Assembly: GCA_025356075.1 (NCBI GenBank)
Contig: JANXUT010000075.1
Coordinates: 1 to 64,000, forward strand
DNA length: 64,000 nt
Direction: 5' to 3'
Source of the DNA: Pseudomonadota bacterium
GTDB taxonomy: Bacteria; Pseudomonadota; Gammaproteobacteria; Steroidobacterales; Steroidobacteraceae
Both the position numbers and the translations under genes were made by a program. The notes beneath the pieces were generated by a model. That model was not told where the DNA came from, made no database searches, and worked only from the letters and a program-made list of their open reading frames with translations. Positions 38,414 through 47,707 of the stretch are shown here, piece by piece. The first letter of the stretch is position 1. Each line of letters opens with the position of its first letter.

Positions 38414-39931
38414 TCAGCGGCGCGTGTCGTCGGGCGTCTGCGGCGGCAGCGGTTCGCCGCGCTCGACGGCGGCCTGCATCCGCGGCGGCAGGTACTCCTT
38501 GAGCTCGTCGATGCGTGCCTTGAAGCGGCTGCGCTGCACGGGCGTGATGTTGGGGACCGCGAGCGCCTGGCGCAGGTTCTGGATCGCAAGCGGCAGGTCG
38601 CCACTCATGACGTCGTACTCGGCCATGTAGTAGCTCGCCTCGGCCGCTTCGCCCGCTGCGCTCGCCGCGAGCGCGATGAGGCGCACCTGGTCGTGCGAGG
38701 GTGGCACGGCGTTGAAGAGGTCGAGCAGCACCGCGTGGGCGAGTCTGGCATCGTCGGCGCGCATCAGCGTTTCGGCATAGCGCACCGTGATCGGGATGCT
38801 GCGCGGGAAGAGTTCCATCGATTGCGCCAGCTCGCTGCGCGAGCCCGGGATGTCGCCGGCGGCGAGCAGCGCCTGGCCAAGCGCCGAGTGATACTCCACG
38901 GTGTCCGGGTGGCGCGTGACGAGGTCCTGCAGGATCGGCACCGCCTCGGCCGGGCTCTTGCCCTGCACGAGCGCGAGCGCCCGCCCGTACAGACGATACT
39001 CGCTGACCACCGTTCCGCGCGAGGTGGCGTCGGCGTAAGCATCGTGCGGGTCGGACTCGATGGGGAGCGCCAGCACCCGCAGTTTCTCGCGGGTCAGCTG
39101 GTAGCCGACCGTGTCGACCGGCCGGACGACGGGGTAGGTGAGCGCGCGGCTGCGCGCCTCGGCGACGCGCGCGCTGGTCACCGGATGGGTCTGCAGGAAC
39201 TCGAGGATCTTGGCGTTGATGCCGGCGCTGCCCATGCGCCGGCTCAGGGTGCTGAAGAATGTGGCCATTGCGTTCGGGTCGTAGCCGGCGGCGGCCATTA
39301 CGCTGATGCCGACCCGATCGGCTTCGATCTCATTCTCGCGCGAGAAGTTGAGCTGGTGCTGGACCGCCGCGTTCTGGGCGCCGATGACGCCCGCCATGCC
39401 GACGTTCGCATTGCCGCTGATGGCGCCGAGCAGGATCGCGGCGAGCATCCCGGCCGTCGCGATGAGGCTACCGCGGCCCGCGTTCTGGATTCCGCGCGCG
39501 AGGTGCCGCTGCGTCACGTGCGAGATCTCGTGCGACAGGACGCCGGCAAGCTCGCTCTCGCCAGTGGTCGCGAGAATGAGCCCCGAGTGCACGACCACGA
39601 ATCCGCCCGGCAGCGCGAAGGCTTGGATCGTGTTGTCCTTGAGCACGAGGAAGGTGAATTTCGTTTCGCCTTCCTGGGCATGGGCGGCGAGCCGCGCACC
39701 GATGCCCTGGATGTATTCGCCGATCTCCGGGTCATCGAGGATGACGCCCGAGTCCCTGAGCTGGCGCACGATCATCGTGCCGATCTGGAACTCGTCCTGC
39801 TTGGTGAACACCGCATCGGCGGGCGTGCCGATGTCGGGCAGGTCGTTCGGCGCGGCATTCGCCGCCGTCAGCACGATCAGGGCCGCAGTCAGGGAGACGA
39901 CAGCGCGTCGGAGGAGGGTCGGGAACGTCAT
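38414..39931 (-). CDS. bepA: BepA-like periplasmic M48 metalloprotease with TPR tail
   Basis: The 505-residue exported protein has a signal peptide (MTFPTLLRRAVVSLTAALIV onward). Its M48 zinc protease domain has LSHEISHVTQRHL with a later SRENEIEADRVG supplying the third ligand. A C-terminal TPR-like helical region starts near residue 300. BepA degrades or assists stalled LptD and BAM substrates. It lies 31 bases before mlaA on the same strand. A TATAGT hexamer sits 6 bases before the ATG with no ribosome site, so a leaderless mRNA is possible. Confidence 0.9.
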   Translation of the reverse strand: MTFPTLLRRAVVSLTAALIVLTAANAAPNDLPDIGTPADAVFTKQDEFQIGTMIVRQLRDSGVILDDPEIGEYIQGIGARLAAHAQEGETKFTFLVLKDNTIQAFALPGGFVVVHSGLILATTGESELAGVLSHEISHVTQRHLARGIQNAGRGSLIATAGMLAAILLGAISGNANVGMAGVIGAQNAAVQHQLNFSRENEIEADRVGISVMAAAGYDPNAMATFFSTLSRRMGSAGINAKILEFLQTHPVTSARVAEARSRALTYPVVRPVDTVGYQLTREKLRVLALPIESDPHDAYADATSRGTVVSEYRLYGRALALVQGKSPAEAVPILQDLVTRHPDTVEYHSALGQALLAAGDIPGSRSELAQSMELFPRSIPITVRYAETLMRADDARLAHAVLLDLFNAVPPSHDQVRLIALAASAAGEAAEASYYMAEYDVMSGDLPLAIQNLRQALAVPNITPVQRSRFKARIDELKEYLPPRMQAAVERGEPLPPQTPDDTRR

Positions 39932-39937
39932 TAGTTG

Positions 39938-39943
39938 ACTATA
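39938..39943 (-). promoter_or_regulatory. -10 element (TATAGT) abutting the bepA start
   Basis: TATAGT on the minus strand ends 6 bases before the bepA ATG; TTGAAC at 39964-39969 could be a -35 but the spacing is long (20 bases). Transcription would begin about at the start codon. Confidence 0.4.
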
Positions 39944-39978
39944 GACCCGACCCGGCGGCATTGGTTCAAGTGCGGTCT

Positions 39979-41397
39979 TTACAGACTTTCGGAGGCGAAA
40001 TCGGCGAGCCGCGAACGCTCGCCACGCAGCAGGGTCACGTGGCCGGAGTGCGCCCAGCCGCGGAATCGGTTGACGACGTAGGTGAGCCCCGAGGTCGTTT
40101 CCGTCAGGTAGGGAGTGTCGATCTGGGCGATGTTGCCGAGGCAGACGAGCTTCGTGCCCGGGCCCGCCCGCGTCACCAGCGCCTTCATCTGCTTCGGGGT
40201 CAGGTTCTGCGCCTCGTCGAGGATGATGAAGCGGTTCAGGAACGTCCGGCCGCGCATGAAGTTGAGCGAGCGGATCTTGATGCGGCTCCGGAGGAGGTCA
40301 TTGGTCGCGCCGCGCGCCCAGTGCCCGCCTTCCTGGCCCTGCGTCAGGACCTCGAGGTTGTCCATCAGCGCGCCCATCCACGGCTCCATCTTCTCCTCTT
40401 CTGTCCCCGGCAGGAAGCCGATGTCCTCGCCGAGCGGGATCGTGACCCGCGTCATGATGATCTCGGTGAAGCGGCGGTTGTCGAGCGTCTGCGCGAGTCC
40501 CGCGGCGAGCGTTAGCAGCGTCTTGCCGGTGCCGGCCGGCCCGAGCACGGTGACGAAATCGACTTCCGGGTCCATCAGCAGGTTGAGTGCGAAGTTCTGC
40601 TCGCGATTGCGGGCCGTGACACCCCAGACGCTATGGCGCTCGGCGCGGTAATCATTGATGAGCTCGAGTACCGCCTCCTCGCCCGTGACGCTGCGCACCG
40701 TCGCCTCGACGCCGTTCGCGCCGTCCTCGTAGACGAACAGGTTCGAGTGCCAGTCGCGTACCGCAGGCCCCCGCAGCCGGTAGAAAGTGCGGTGCTGGTC
40801 CTTCCACGACTGCATGTCCTTGCCGTGCTGCTCCCAGAAATCGACGGGCAGCGCCTGGGTTCCGGTGTAGAGGAGATCGGCGTCCTCGATGGTTTGGTCG
40901 CTGAAGTAATCCTCTGCGTGCACGCCGAGGATGGCCGCCTTGATCCGGAGGTTGATGTCCTTCGACACCAGCGTCACGTCGGCCTCGACGTGGGCGCGCT
41001 TCAGCGCAAGCGTCTGCCCGAGGATTGCGTTGTCCGCGCCATGGCCCGGCAGCGTCGGCAGGTCCGAGTCGAGGACTTCGGTCTGGAAGAAGAGCCTGCC
41101 GTTGCCCGTGCGGCTCTCGGCGGCGCCGTTCTTGGCGGTCGGCAGCGGCAGGCCGCGGTCGATCGCTTCCTTCGAGGCGCCGTGCATGAGCTCGTCGAGG
41201 AAGCGGCTCACCTGGCGGACGTTCCGCGCGGCCTCCGAGAGGCCCTTCTTGCCGGCGTCGAGTTCCTCGAGGACGATCATCGGGATGTAGACGTCGTGCT
41301 CGTCGAAACGAAAGATCGCGGTCGGGTCGTGCATCAGGACGTTGGTGTCCAGCACGAAGATCGAGCGGCGGGCGCGCCCTGCGCGCGACGTCGGCAC
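39979..41397 (-). CDS. PhoH-family ATPase with N-terminal PIN domain (YlaK/PhoH2-like)
   Basis: The 472-residue protein joins a PIN ribonuclease domain (about 10-165: FVLDTNVLMHDP, IVLEELDAGKKG, LVSKDINLRIKA) to a C-terminal PhoH ATPase. The ATPase has Walker A GPAGTGKTLLTLAAG near 285 and Walker B FIILDEAQNLTPKQMK near 390. PIN-PhoH fusions (PhoH2) unwind and cut RNA in other bacteria. It lies 7 bases after bcp and is followed by bepA. Confidence 0.92.
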   Translation of the reverse strand: MPTSRAGRARRSIFVLDTNVLMHDPTAIFRFDEHDVYIPMIVLEELDAGKKGLSEAARNVRQVSRFLDELMHGASKEAIDRGLPLPTAKNGAAESRTGNGRLFFQTEVLDSDLPTLPGHGADNAILGQTLALKRAHVEADVTLVSKDINLRIKAAILGVHAEDYFSDQTIEDADLLYTGTQALPVDFWEQHGKDMQSWKDQHRTFYRLRGPAVRDWHSNLFVYEDGANGVEATVRSVTGEEAVLELINDYRAERHSVWGVTARNREQNFALNLLMDPEVDFVTVLGPAGTGKTLLTLAAGLAQTLDNRRFTEIIMTRVTIPLGEDIGFLPGTEEEKMEPWMGALMDNLEVLTQGQEGGHWARGATNDLLRSRIKIRSLNFMRGRTFLNRFIILDEAQNLTPKQMKALVTRAGPGTKLVCLGNIAQIDTPYLTETTSGLTYVVNRFRGWAHSGHVTLLRGERSRLADFASESL

Positions 41398-41404
41398 GGG
41401 CTTC

Positions 41405-41869
41405 CTACAGCGCCCGCGCGGCGGCCAGGACCTCGTCGGCGTGGCCCTCGACCTTCACCTTGCGCCACTCAGCCCTGAGCACGCCCTTGCCATCGAGCAG
41501 GAACGTGCTGCGCTCGACACCCATGTACTTGCGGCCGTACATGCTCTTTTCCTTCCAGACGTCGAACAGCGTGCAGGCTTCCTTGTCGGGGTCGGCGAGG
41601 AGTTCGAATGGAAAGCGGTACTTCGCCTTGAACTTGATGTGCGAGGCGACGGAGTCGGGCGAGGCGCCGAGCAGGAGGCACTTGGCCTTGCGGAACTCCG
41701 CGGCGAGGTCGCGGAACGCCTCGCCCTCGCGCGTGCAGCCCGAGGTGTTGTCCTTCGGGTAGAAATAGAGCACGAGCTTGGAACCCGCTGCGTCCTTGAG
41801 GCGCCAGGGGCCGGCGCTCGACTCGAGCGAGAAGTCAGCGATCTTCGTTCCGACAACGGGCTTCGGCAT
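41405..41869 (-). CDS. bcp: Thiol peroxidase Bcp (PrxQ)
   Basis: The 154-residue peroxiredoxin reduces hydrogen and organic peroxides using thioredoxin. The peroxidatic cysteine is Cys 45 in DNTSGCTREGEAF. There is no Cys five residues later (the residue is Glu), so this is not the classic PrxQ CxxxxC form. Cys 64 or Cys 98 might resolve it. It lies 18 bases after gcvR, an adjacency known from E. coli. Confidence 0.94.
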   Translation of the reverse strand: MPKPVVGTKIADFSLESSAGPWRLKDAAGSKLVLYFYPKDNTSGCTREGEAFRDLAAEFRKAKCLLLGASPDSVASHIKFKAKYRFPFELLADPDKEACTLFDVWKEKSMYGRKYMGVERSTFLLDGKGVLRAEWRKVKVEGHADEVLAAARAL

Positions 41870-41887
41870 ACTCGCTCCGGCGCTCGG

Positions 41888-42418
41888 TCAGTTCTTGACG
41901 GGCTCGAGAATCGCGTCGAGGTTCAGGTGATCGCAGAAATCCATGAACTCCTCGCGCAGTACCCCCAAGTGGATGCGGCTCGGCACGTTGATGACAAGCC
42001 TGAGCGAGAACATCGGGGCGCCGGTGTGGGCCGCCGGATAGCTGCGCGTGTCGAGTTCGGCGATGTCGATGCCGCGTGCCGAGAAGAACCCGGAGACGCT
42101 CGAGACGATGCCGGACTGGTCGAGGCAGACGATGTCGACCGAGTAGGGGAGCATGTCGGCGCGGACCGCGCGGGTCTCGGTGCGCCTCGCCAGCACCGAC
42201 ACCTCGCCGCCGTCGCCGAGCTTCTTGATCTCGGTCTCGATCTTCGCGAGCGAGTGCCAGTTTCCTGAAATGAGCAGCGCCATCGCGAACTCGCTGCCGA
42301 GCGCGGACATGCGGCTTTCGACGATGTTGCCGCCGCAATCGGCGATCACGCGGGTCAGGTCGTGCACCATGCCGGTGCGGTCGCTGCCAATGGCAGACAG
42401 AGCGATCAGCTGCTTCAT
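41888..42418 (-). CDS. gcvR: Glycine cleavage system transcriptional repressor GcvR-like (two ACT domains)
   Basis: The 176-residue protein consists of two ACT domains (LIALSAIGSDRTGMVHDLTR at the start; VDIVCLDQSGIVSSVSGFF from about 95). E. coli GcvR binds glycine and GcvA to control glycine cleavage. It is divergent from dapA, as in E. coli. With tdh-kbl making glycine in the same window, a glycine link is attractive but not shown. Confidence 0.88.
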   Translation of the reverse strand: MKQLIALSAIGSDRTGMVHDLTRVIADCGGNIVESRMSALGSEFAMALLISGNWHSLAKIETEIKKLGDGGEVSVLARRTETRAVRADMLPYSVDIVCLDQSGIVSSVSGFFSARGIDIAELDTRSYPAAHTGAPMFSLRLVINVPSRIHLGVLREEFMDFCDHLNLDAILEPVKN

Positions 42419-42454
42419 CCGTGGGGACGACTCGGGGGGGGAGGGTAAACGTCC

Positions 42455-42460
42455 ATTCTA
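42455..42460 (-). promoter_or_regulatory. -10 element (TAGAAT) of gcvR-bcp-phoH
   Basis: TAGAAT on the minus strand lies 36 bases before gcvR, in the divergent region shared with dapA. Same hexamer as before rpsP and orn. Confidence 0.45.
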
Positions 42461-42559
42461 CTCCACGGGGACCGTGGCGTGGGGCCGCGCTCGACGGCTT
42501 TGCTTGCGCCTGCGGGCGTCTGCTCAGTACCATCGCGGGCTAGTTTTCGCGAGGCTTGA

Positions 42560-43444
42560 ATGTACAGCGGCAGCATCGTGGCCATCGTCACGCCGATGCT
42601 CGAGTCGGGCGAGGTGGACTTCCCGGCCTGGGATGCCCTGCTCGACTGGCACGTCGCGGAGGGCACGGACGGCATCGTCGTCGCCGGCACCACGGGCGAG
42701 TCGCCGACGGTGACGATCGATGAGGTCGTGGAGCTGACGCGCCGGGCGGCCGCCCGCTTGAAAGGGCGGATCCCGCTGATCGCGGGGAGCGGCACGAACG
42801 ACACCGCGCGCAGCATCGCGCGCACGCGGCGTTTTGCCGAGGCGGGCGCGGATGCCGTGCTCGCGGTGACGCCGTATTACAGCAAGCCCACCCAGGAAGG
42901 CCTGTTCCGGCACTTCACGGCAATGGCCGAGGAATCGAGCGTGCCGGTTATTCTTTATAACGTGCCGTCGCGGACGGGCGTCGACCTCCTGCCGGAGACG
43001 GCCGAGCGCCTGGCCGCCCATCCGCGTATCGTCGCGCTCAAGGAGGCGACGGGGAGCCTGCCGCGCCTCAAGGAGCTGCGGGAACGCTGCGGCGAGGACC
43101 TCCAGCTCCTCTCGGGCGACGACCCGACGGCGGCGGAGGCCCTGTTGGCCGGGGCGAGCGGCGTCATTTCGGTGACGGCCAACGCCGCCCCGCGGGCGAT
43201 GCGCGAATTGTGTGCCGCGGCCGCGACGGGTGTCGCCGGGCTCACGCGGGAACTGGATGCGCGCCTGCAGGTCCTACATCGGGCGCTGTTCGTGGAGTCG
43301 AATCCCATCCCGGTCAAGTGGGCGGTCGAGCAGCTCGGGCTCATCCGCGGCGGCATACGCCTGCCGCTGACGCGACTGACGGCGGACGGTCAAAATCTGG
43401 TGCGCGAAGCGATGCGCGCCGCGGGGGTCGAATGCGCGCTTTGA
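42560..43444 (+). CDS. dapA: 4-hydroxy-tetrahydrodipicolinate synthase
   Basis: The 294-residue TIM-barrel enzyme condenses pyruvate with aspartate semialdehyde in lysine and peptidoglycan-precursor synthesis. The Schiff-base lysine is Lys 161 (VALKEATG), with Tyr 133 in LYNVPSRTG, and the pyruvate-site motif is AGTTGESPT. GAGG precedes the ATG. The lipoprotein gene starts inside its last codons. Confidence 0.96.
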   Translation: MYSGSIVAIVTPMLESGEVDFPAWDALLDWHVAEGTDGIVVAGTTGESPTVTIDEVVELTRRAAARLKGRIPLIAGSGTNDTARSIARTRRFAEAGADAVLAVTPYYSKPTQEGLFRHFTAMAEESSVPVILYNVPSRTGVDLLPETAERLAAHPRIVALKEATGSLPRLKELRERCGEDLQLLSGDDPTAAEALLAGASGVISVTANAAPRAMRELCAAAATGVAGLTRELDARLQVLHRALFVESNPIPVKWAVEQLGLIRGGIRLPLTRLTADGQNLVREAMRAAGVECAL

Positions 43445-43725
43445 GGGTTGTATTCGCGGTGATGCTGCTGCCGGCGCTCGGCGCCTGCCACCTCTTTCAC
43501 CATAAGCCGAGTGCCGAGGAATGCTCGGTCCGCTCGCCCTACCTGCACGCGCAGGCGGTACCCATGCTGCACGCGGCCGAGGGCCTGCCGGCGCCGAACA
43601 CGCACAATTCGCTCAAGATCACCGACGACGTGGCGGCCGCCAAGCCCCACGCCCCAGGCACCGCCTGCCTCGATTCGCCGCCGAATTTCTACTCCGATCG
43701 CCCGAAACCGGCCACCGCCAAGTGA
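43432..43725 (+). CDS. Small lipoprotein in the BamC position, function unknown
   Basis: The 97-residue product has a lipoprotein signal peptide ending in a good lipobox (LLPALGAC, Cys 19), so it should be anchored in a membrane. After it come Cys-containing, proline-rich stretches such as PMLHAAEGLPAPNTHNSLKI. The gene overlaps dapA by 13 bases, the position of bamC in E. coli. The segment vaguely resembles the BamC N-terminal region that binds BamD, but the helix-grip domains of BamC are absent. I do not recognise the family with confidence. Confidence 0.75.
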   Translation: MRALRVVFAVMLLPALGACHLFHHKPSAEECSVRSPYLHAQAVPMLHAAEGLPAPNTHNSLKITDDVAAAKPHAPGTACLDSPPNFYSDRPKPATAK

Positions 43726-43780
43726 ACCCGTGCCGCGGGTTTGCCTCGCCGGCGATGCGCGGTTAGGCTTGCGACCCGCC

Positions 43781-43871
43781 GGAGAGGTGGCCGAGCGGTC
43801 GAAGGCGCTGGACTGGAATTCCAGTAATACCCAAAAGGTATTCGTGGGTTCGAATCCCACCCTCTCCGCCA
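43781..43871 (+). tRNA. tRNA-Ser (anticodon GGA)
   Basis: This 91-base type II tRNA has acceptor GGAGAGG pairing CCTCTCC (43861-43867), then G and encoded CCA (43869-43871). The anticodon stem CTGGA/TCCAG holds loop CTGGAAT with anticodon GGA, reading UCC and UCU. The long variable arm (ATACCC AAAA GGTAT-like) is typical of serine tRNAs, and the T arm is GTGGG-TTCGAAT-CCCAC. A weak TAGGCT -10 lies 11 bases upstream. Confidence 0.96.
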
Positions 43872-44061
43872 CCCAATTCTTGAGGCCCCCGGCCGTGCCG
43901 CGGCAGGCGCCCGGCATCCCGGGTGGCGCCGCGCCAAGCCGGCCGGGACGCGAATTGACGCTCGCCGGGCCCCCGTGTAACGTCGCGCGGCCTCGAGAAC
44001 CCGGTTTCGGCGCACGCGGGCGGCGCCCGAACGTTCGTCGGGCAGATCCTATTTTTTCAAT
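43872..44061 (+). other. Spacer between tRNA-Ser and SRP RNA
   Basis: These 190 bases hold no credible gene. A GC-rich imperfect hairpin lies just after the tRNA. TATTTT at 44050-44055 stands 6 bases before the SRP RNA and is its likely -10. Nothing else was recognised. Confidence 0.5.
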
Positions 44062-44176
44062 GGTGGCCCGCGTCGGTTCCTCCGCGACGATCAGCCGTAA
44101 ACCCCGTCAGGCCCGGAAGGGAGCAGCGGCAGCGGTGCGATCGGGTGCCGGAGGGGTGCTGGCGCGGGCTGCCACC
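44062..44176 (+). ncRNA. ffs: 4.5S signal recognition particle RNA (small bacterial type)
   Basis: The universally conserved SRP domain IV is clear at 44106-44126 (GTCAGGCCCGGAAGGGAGC, with the GGAA tetraloop and the asymmetric AGCA side). The ends close a long stem: GGTGGCCCGCG at 44062-44072 pairs with CGCGGGC-T-GCCACC ending at 44176. The RNA binds Ffh (12207-13568) and its receptor. Exact ends are inferred from the closing stem. Confidence 0.93.
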
Positions 44177-44211
44177 CACTTGCGCCCGTGGCGATCCGGG
44201 CACGGGAATCC

Positions 44212-45804
44212 ATGAGCTACCTGGTGCTGGCGCGCAAATGGCGGCCACGCTCATTCGCTGAGCTGGTCGGCCAGGAACATGTCGTGCGGGCGCTGACCAA
44301 CGCGCTCGACAGCGGCCGCATCCACCATGCGTTCCTGTTCACGGGCACCCGCGGCGTCGGCAAGACGACGATCGCGCGGATCCTCGCCAAGGCGCTCAAC
44401 TGCGAGACCGGCGTCAAGGCGAAACCCTGTGGCGTCTGCTCGGCCTGCCGCGAGATCGACGAGGGACGCTTCGTCGATCTGATCGAGGTCGACGCCGCCT
44501 CGCGCACCAAGGTCGAGGACACGCGCGAGATGCTCGAGAACGTGCAGTACGCGCCGGCCAGCGGGCGCTACAAGGTCTACCTGATCGACGAAGTGCACAT
44601 GCTCTCGGGGCACTCGTTCAATGCGCTCCTGAAGACGCTCGAGGAGCCGCCGCCGCACGTCAAGTTCCTGCTCGCGACGACCGACCCGCAGAAGCTCCCG
44701 ATCACGGTACTGTCGCGCTGCCTGCAGTTCCACCTGAAGCGACTGCCGGCCGCGCTCATCACCGAGCGGATGGCCACGATCCTCGCGGCCGAGTCGGTCG
44801 CCTTCGAGCCACCGGCGTTGCCGCTGCTGGCACGGGCCGCGGACGGGAGCCTGCGCGACGCGCTTTCGCTCCTTGACCAGGCGCTCGTGTTCGGCGCCGG
44901 CAAGATCATCGAGGGCGACGTCCGCGCGATGCTCGGCACCATCGACCGCGGCCATGTCGCGCGGCTGATCGAATGCCTCGCTGCCGGGGATGCCGCCGCG
45001 CTCGTCGCGGTGCTCGGCGCGCTCGATGAACAGGCGCCCGACTACGACCAGGTGCTCGCGGAGCTCGCGGCGCTGCTCGAGCGCCTCGCGCTCGTGCAGC
45101 TCGTGCCGGACTCGGGCGCCGATGGCGGCTTCGACCCGGAGCTCCTCGCTGCGCTCGCGCCTCGCTTCGCCGCCGAAGACCTGCAGCTCTACTACCAGAT
45201 CGCGCTGCTCGGTCGGCGCGACCTCGACCTTGCGCCGGACCCCCGCGTCGGCTTCGAGATGACGCTGCTCAGGATGCTCGCGTTCCGGCCGGTGCCGGCG
45301 GACGCAACCGAAGGTTCCGCGCCGCGCGCACCGGCCGCGGTAGCGCCGTCCGCGCCGCGCGCGGCAATGCCCGCGCCCGCGGCGGCGCCGGCCAGCGCGC
45401 GGCCGGGCGCCGCGAGCGACTGGCAGGAACTGCTCGCGGGCCTCGAGATCAGCGGGGCGGCACGCCAGCTGGCCGCCAACTGCGTCTGGGTCGGGCGCGA
45501 GGGTGACGTGGTCCGCCTGAAGCTCGACCGACGCAGCGAGAGCCTGCGCACCGGGGCGACGGAGGAGCGCCTCGCGCAGGCGCTGGCCCGGCACTTCGGC
45601 GCCGGCATCCGGCTGGTCATCGAGCGCGACGAGTCCGTGCAGGCCCCGGAGGTCGCCGACACCCCGGCGCGACGCGAAGCGAAGGCCGCCGAGGCCCAGG
45701 TCGCGCAGGCCCGCGCGGTGCTCGAGGCGGACCCGACCGTGCGGGCGCTGCGCGAGAAGTTCGGGGCCACAGTCCAGGCGGAGTCGGTCAAGCCGCTCCG
45801 TTAA
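44212..45804 (+). CDS. dnaX: DNA polymerase III subunit tau (DnaX)
   Basis: The 530-residue clamp-loader ATPase has Walker [17 protein letters not shown], the zinc cysteines [24 protein letters not shown] (Walker B) and sensor STTD-like [11 protein letters not shown]. The C-terminal part (from about 370) is Ala/Pro-rich, then a tau domain. No A-rich slippery run is seen where E. coli makes gamma. The ATG at 44212 gives the usual [12 protein letters not shown] start. It heads dnaX-ybaB-recR. Confidence 0.96.
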   Translation: MSYLVLARKWRPRSFAELVGQEHVVRALTNALDSGRIHHAFLFTGTRGVGKTTIARILAKALNCETGVKAKPCGVCSACREIDEGRFVDLIEVDAASRTKVEDTREMLENVQYAPASGRYKVYLIDEVHMLSGHSFNALLKTLEEPPPHVKFLLATTDPQKLPITVLSRCLQFHLKRLPAALITERMATILAAESVAFEPPALPLLARAADGSLRDALSLLDQALVFGAGKIIEGDVRAMLGTIDRGHVARLIECLAAGDAAALVAVLGALDEQAPDYDQVLAELAALLERLALVQLVPDSGADGGFDPELLAALAPRFAAEDLQLYYQIALLGRRDLDLAPDPRVGFEMTLLRMLAFRPVPADATEGSAPRAPAAVAPSAPRAAMPAPAAAPASARPGAASDWQELLAGLEISGAARQLAANCVWVGREGDVVRLKLDRRSESLRTGATEERLAQALARHFGAGIRLVIERDESVQAPEVADTPARREAKAAEAQVAQARAVLEADPTVRALREKFGATVQAESVKPLR

Positions 45805-45820
45805 TTCCGAGGTAGCACGC

Positions 45821-46144
45821 ATGAAAGGTGGAATCGGCAACCTGATGCGCCAGGCGCAGCAGATGCAGGAGAACCTGGCGAAGGCCCAGGCAGAACTCGT
45901 GACGCTCGAGGTGACGGGCGAGTCGGGCGGCGGCATGGTGAAGGTGCGCATGAATGGCAAGCACGAGGTGCAGCGCGTCACGATCGACCCGTCGGTCGCG
46001 GGCGATGATCGGGAGCTCCTCGAGGACCTGCTGACGGCGGCATTCAACGATGCCGTCCGCAAGGTCGAGTCCCAGACACAAGCGAAGTTCGCCGGGATGA
46101 TGGGCGGCATGCAGCTGCCGCCCGGCTTCAAGCTGCCGTTCTAG
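45821..46144 (+). CDS. ybaB: YbaB/EbfC nucleoid-associated protein
   Basis: The 107-residue protein has the YbaB core ([40 protein letters not shown]). It binds DNA as a tweezer-like dimer. It lies 16 bases after dnaX and 5 bases before recR, the conserved order. Confidence 0.95.
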   Translation: MKGGIGNLMRQAQQMQENLAKAQAELVTLEVTGESGGGMVKVRMNGKHEVQRVTIDPSVAGDDRELLEDLLTAAFNDAVRKVESQTQAKFAGMMGGMQLPPGFKLPF

Positions 46145-46149
46145 GCCTC

Positions 46150-46749
46150 GTGAACTACTCGCCCGCTCTCGCACACCTGCTGGCGGCGTTTCGACGCCTG
46201 CCGGGCGTAGGTCCCAAGACCGCGCAGCGCATGGCCTTCCACCTGCTCGAGCGCGACCGCGACGGCGCGCTCGATTTGAGCCGCGCGCTCGCCGGCGCCC
46301 TCGAGACGATCGGGCACTGCAAGCGCTGCCGCATGCTGACCGACGGCGAGCTCTGCCCGATCTGCTCGAGCACGCAGCGCGATAACGGGCTCATCTGCGT
46401 GGTCGAGTCACCGGCGGACGTCGTGGCGGTCGAGCAGTCGGGGGGCTTTCGCGGCCGCTACTTCGTGCTGATGGGCCACCTGTCGCCGCTCGATGGCGTG
46501 GGTCCGGCCGAACTCGGCATCGATTCGCTCGAGCTCCTGCTCGGCGAGGATGGCGTGCGCGAAATGATTGTCGCGACGAACCCGACCGTCGAGGGCGACG
46601 CGACCGCGCATTTCCTCGGCGAACTCGCCGCGCGGCGGGGTGTGCGCGCGAGTCGGATTGCGCACGGCGTGCCGGTTGGCGGCGAACTCGAGTACGTCGA
46701 CGGCGGTACGCTCGCGCACGCGCTCGCCGGGCGCCAGACGCTTACCTGA
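46150..46749 (+). CDS. recR: Recombination mediator RecR
   Basis: The 199-residue protein starts at GTG. It has an N-terminal helix-hairpin-helix ([20 protein letters not shown]), a zinc finger [16 protein letters not shown] and a Toprim domain ([20 protein letters not shown]). With RecF and RecO it loads RecA on gapped DNA. It overlaps the end of convergent rsgA by 8 bases. Confidence 0.96.
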   Translation: MNYSPALAHLLAAFRRLPGVGPKTAQRMAFHLLERDRDGALDLSRALAGALETIGHCKRCRMLTDGELCPICSSTQRDNGLICVVESPADVVAVEQSGGFRGRYFVLMGHLSPLDGVGPAELGIDSLELLLGEDGVREMIVATNPTVEGDATAHFLGELAARRGVRASRIAHGVPVGGELEYVDGGTLAHALAGRQTLT

Positions 46750-47707
46750 CTCGGTCGCGGCCGCGCCGCTCCGGGAAGCGCGCAGCGAATTCGCGCGCGA
46801 GCTCAACCAGCCGCCGGTAGCTCTCGAAGCGCCGACCGTGGATGGTGCCGGCCTCGACGGCGGCTCGCACCGTACACGCGGGCTCGCGCGCGTGCAGGCA
46901 GTCCTGGAAGCGACAGCCCGCGGCGGCCCGCGCGATCTCGACGAAGCCCGAGCCTACGTCCCGGATCGCCGGCAGCGGCGGGGAGTAGTCGCGTACGCCC
47001 GGCGAATCGATGAGGTCCCCGCCAGTCGCGAGGCGGTGCAGCACCGCCGTCGTCGTCGTGTGCCGACCTTCCTCCGACGCGACCGAGATCTCCTGGGTTA
47101 CCGCGCGCGCTTCGGGCACGAGCGCGTTGAGGAGACTCGACTTGCCAGTCCCCGACTGGCCGACGAGCACGCTGATGTTGGCGCCGAGTTCCGCCGCGAG
47201 TGCGCCGATGCCGGGGGCGGCGCGCGCCGAGGTCGCGACGATCCGGTAGCCGACGGCCGTATACACGGCGAGTTCGCTCGCGATTGCCCCCGGCACGCCA
47301 AGCTCCGCCTTGTTGAGCGCGATCACCGCGCGAATTCCGCACCACGCGGCGCCGGCGAGGTAGCGGTCGATGACGAACCAGTCGGGAACCGGCAGCGGCG
47401 CAACGACTGCGACGAGCTGGGTGAGGTTCGCGACAACCGGCTCGCTCTGGCCGCTGCTTGCGAGCCGCGCGAGCGTCGCGCGCCGCGGCGTCAGTTCATA
47501 GACGATGCCCTGGGCCGGATCCGCCGCATCGTAGCCCCAGCGCACGCCGTCGCCGCAAACGACGAGCAGCTTGCGGCCGTGCAGGCGGCAGGGCACGCGC
47601 CGACCGGCGCCGTCCTCGACCTCGACCTGGTGGTGGCCGTGGCGCGCGACGACGCGCCCGTCCACGAGGTCCGCCGGCGTCCTTGGCGCTCGCGGCTGTG
47701 GCCTCAA
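46742..47707 (-). CDS. rsgA: Ribosome small-subunit GTPase RsgA
   Basis: The circularly permuted GTPase tests late 30S maturation. It has an N-terminal OB fold, G4 ALNKAEL, G1 [14 protein letters not shown] and G3 [12 protein letters not shown]-terminal zinc knuckle ([14 protein letters not shown]) follows. I chose the TTG at 47707, which overlaps the stop of the upstream M48 gene (TTGA) and has GAGAAGGG before it, giving 321 residues. A GTG at 47665 would give 307. The exact start is uncertain. Confidence 0.92.
   Translation of the reverse strand: MRPQPRAPRTPADLVDGRVVARHGHHQVEVEDGAGRRVPCRLHGRKLLVVCGDGVRWGYDAADPAQGIVYELTPRRATLARLASSGQSEPVVANLTQLVAVVAPLPVPDWFVIDRYLAGAAWCGIRAVIALNKAELGVPGAIASELAVYTAVGYRIVATSARAAPGIGALAAELGANISVLVGQSGTGKSSLLNALVPEARAVTQEISVASEEGRHTTTTAVLHRLATGGDLIDSPGVRDYSPPLPAIRDVGSGFVEIARAAAGCRFQDCLHAREPACTVRAAVEAGTIHGRRFESYRRLVELAREFAARFPERRGRDRVR

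Noticed and set aside
43781-43871. tRNA-Ser as an integration site of a mobile element
   Set aside because: No integrase, no repeated 3' end of the tRNA and no foreign block were seen nearby; conserved housekeeping genes follow.
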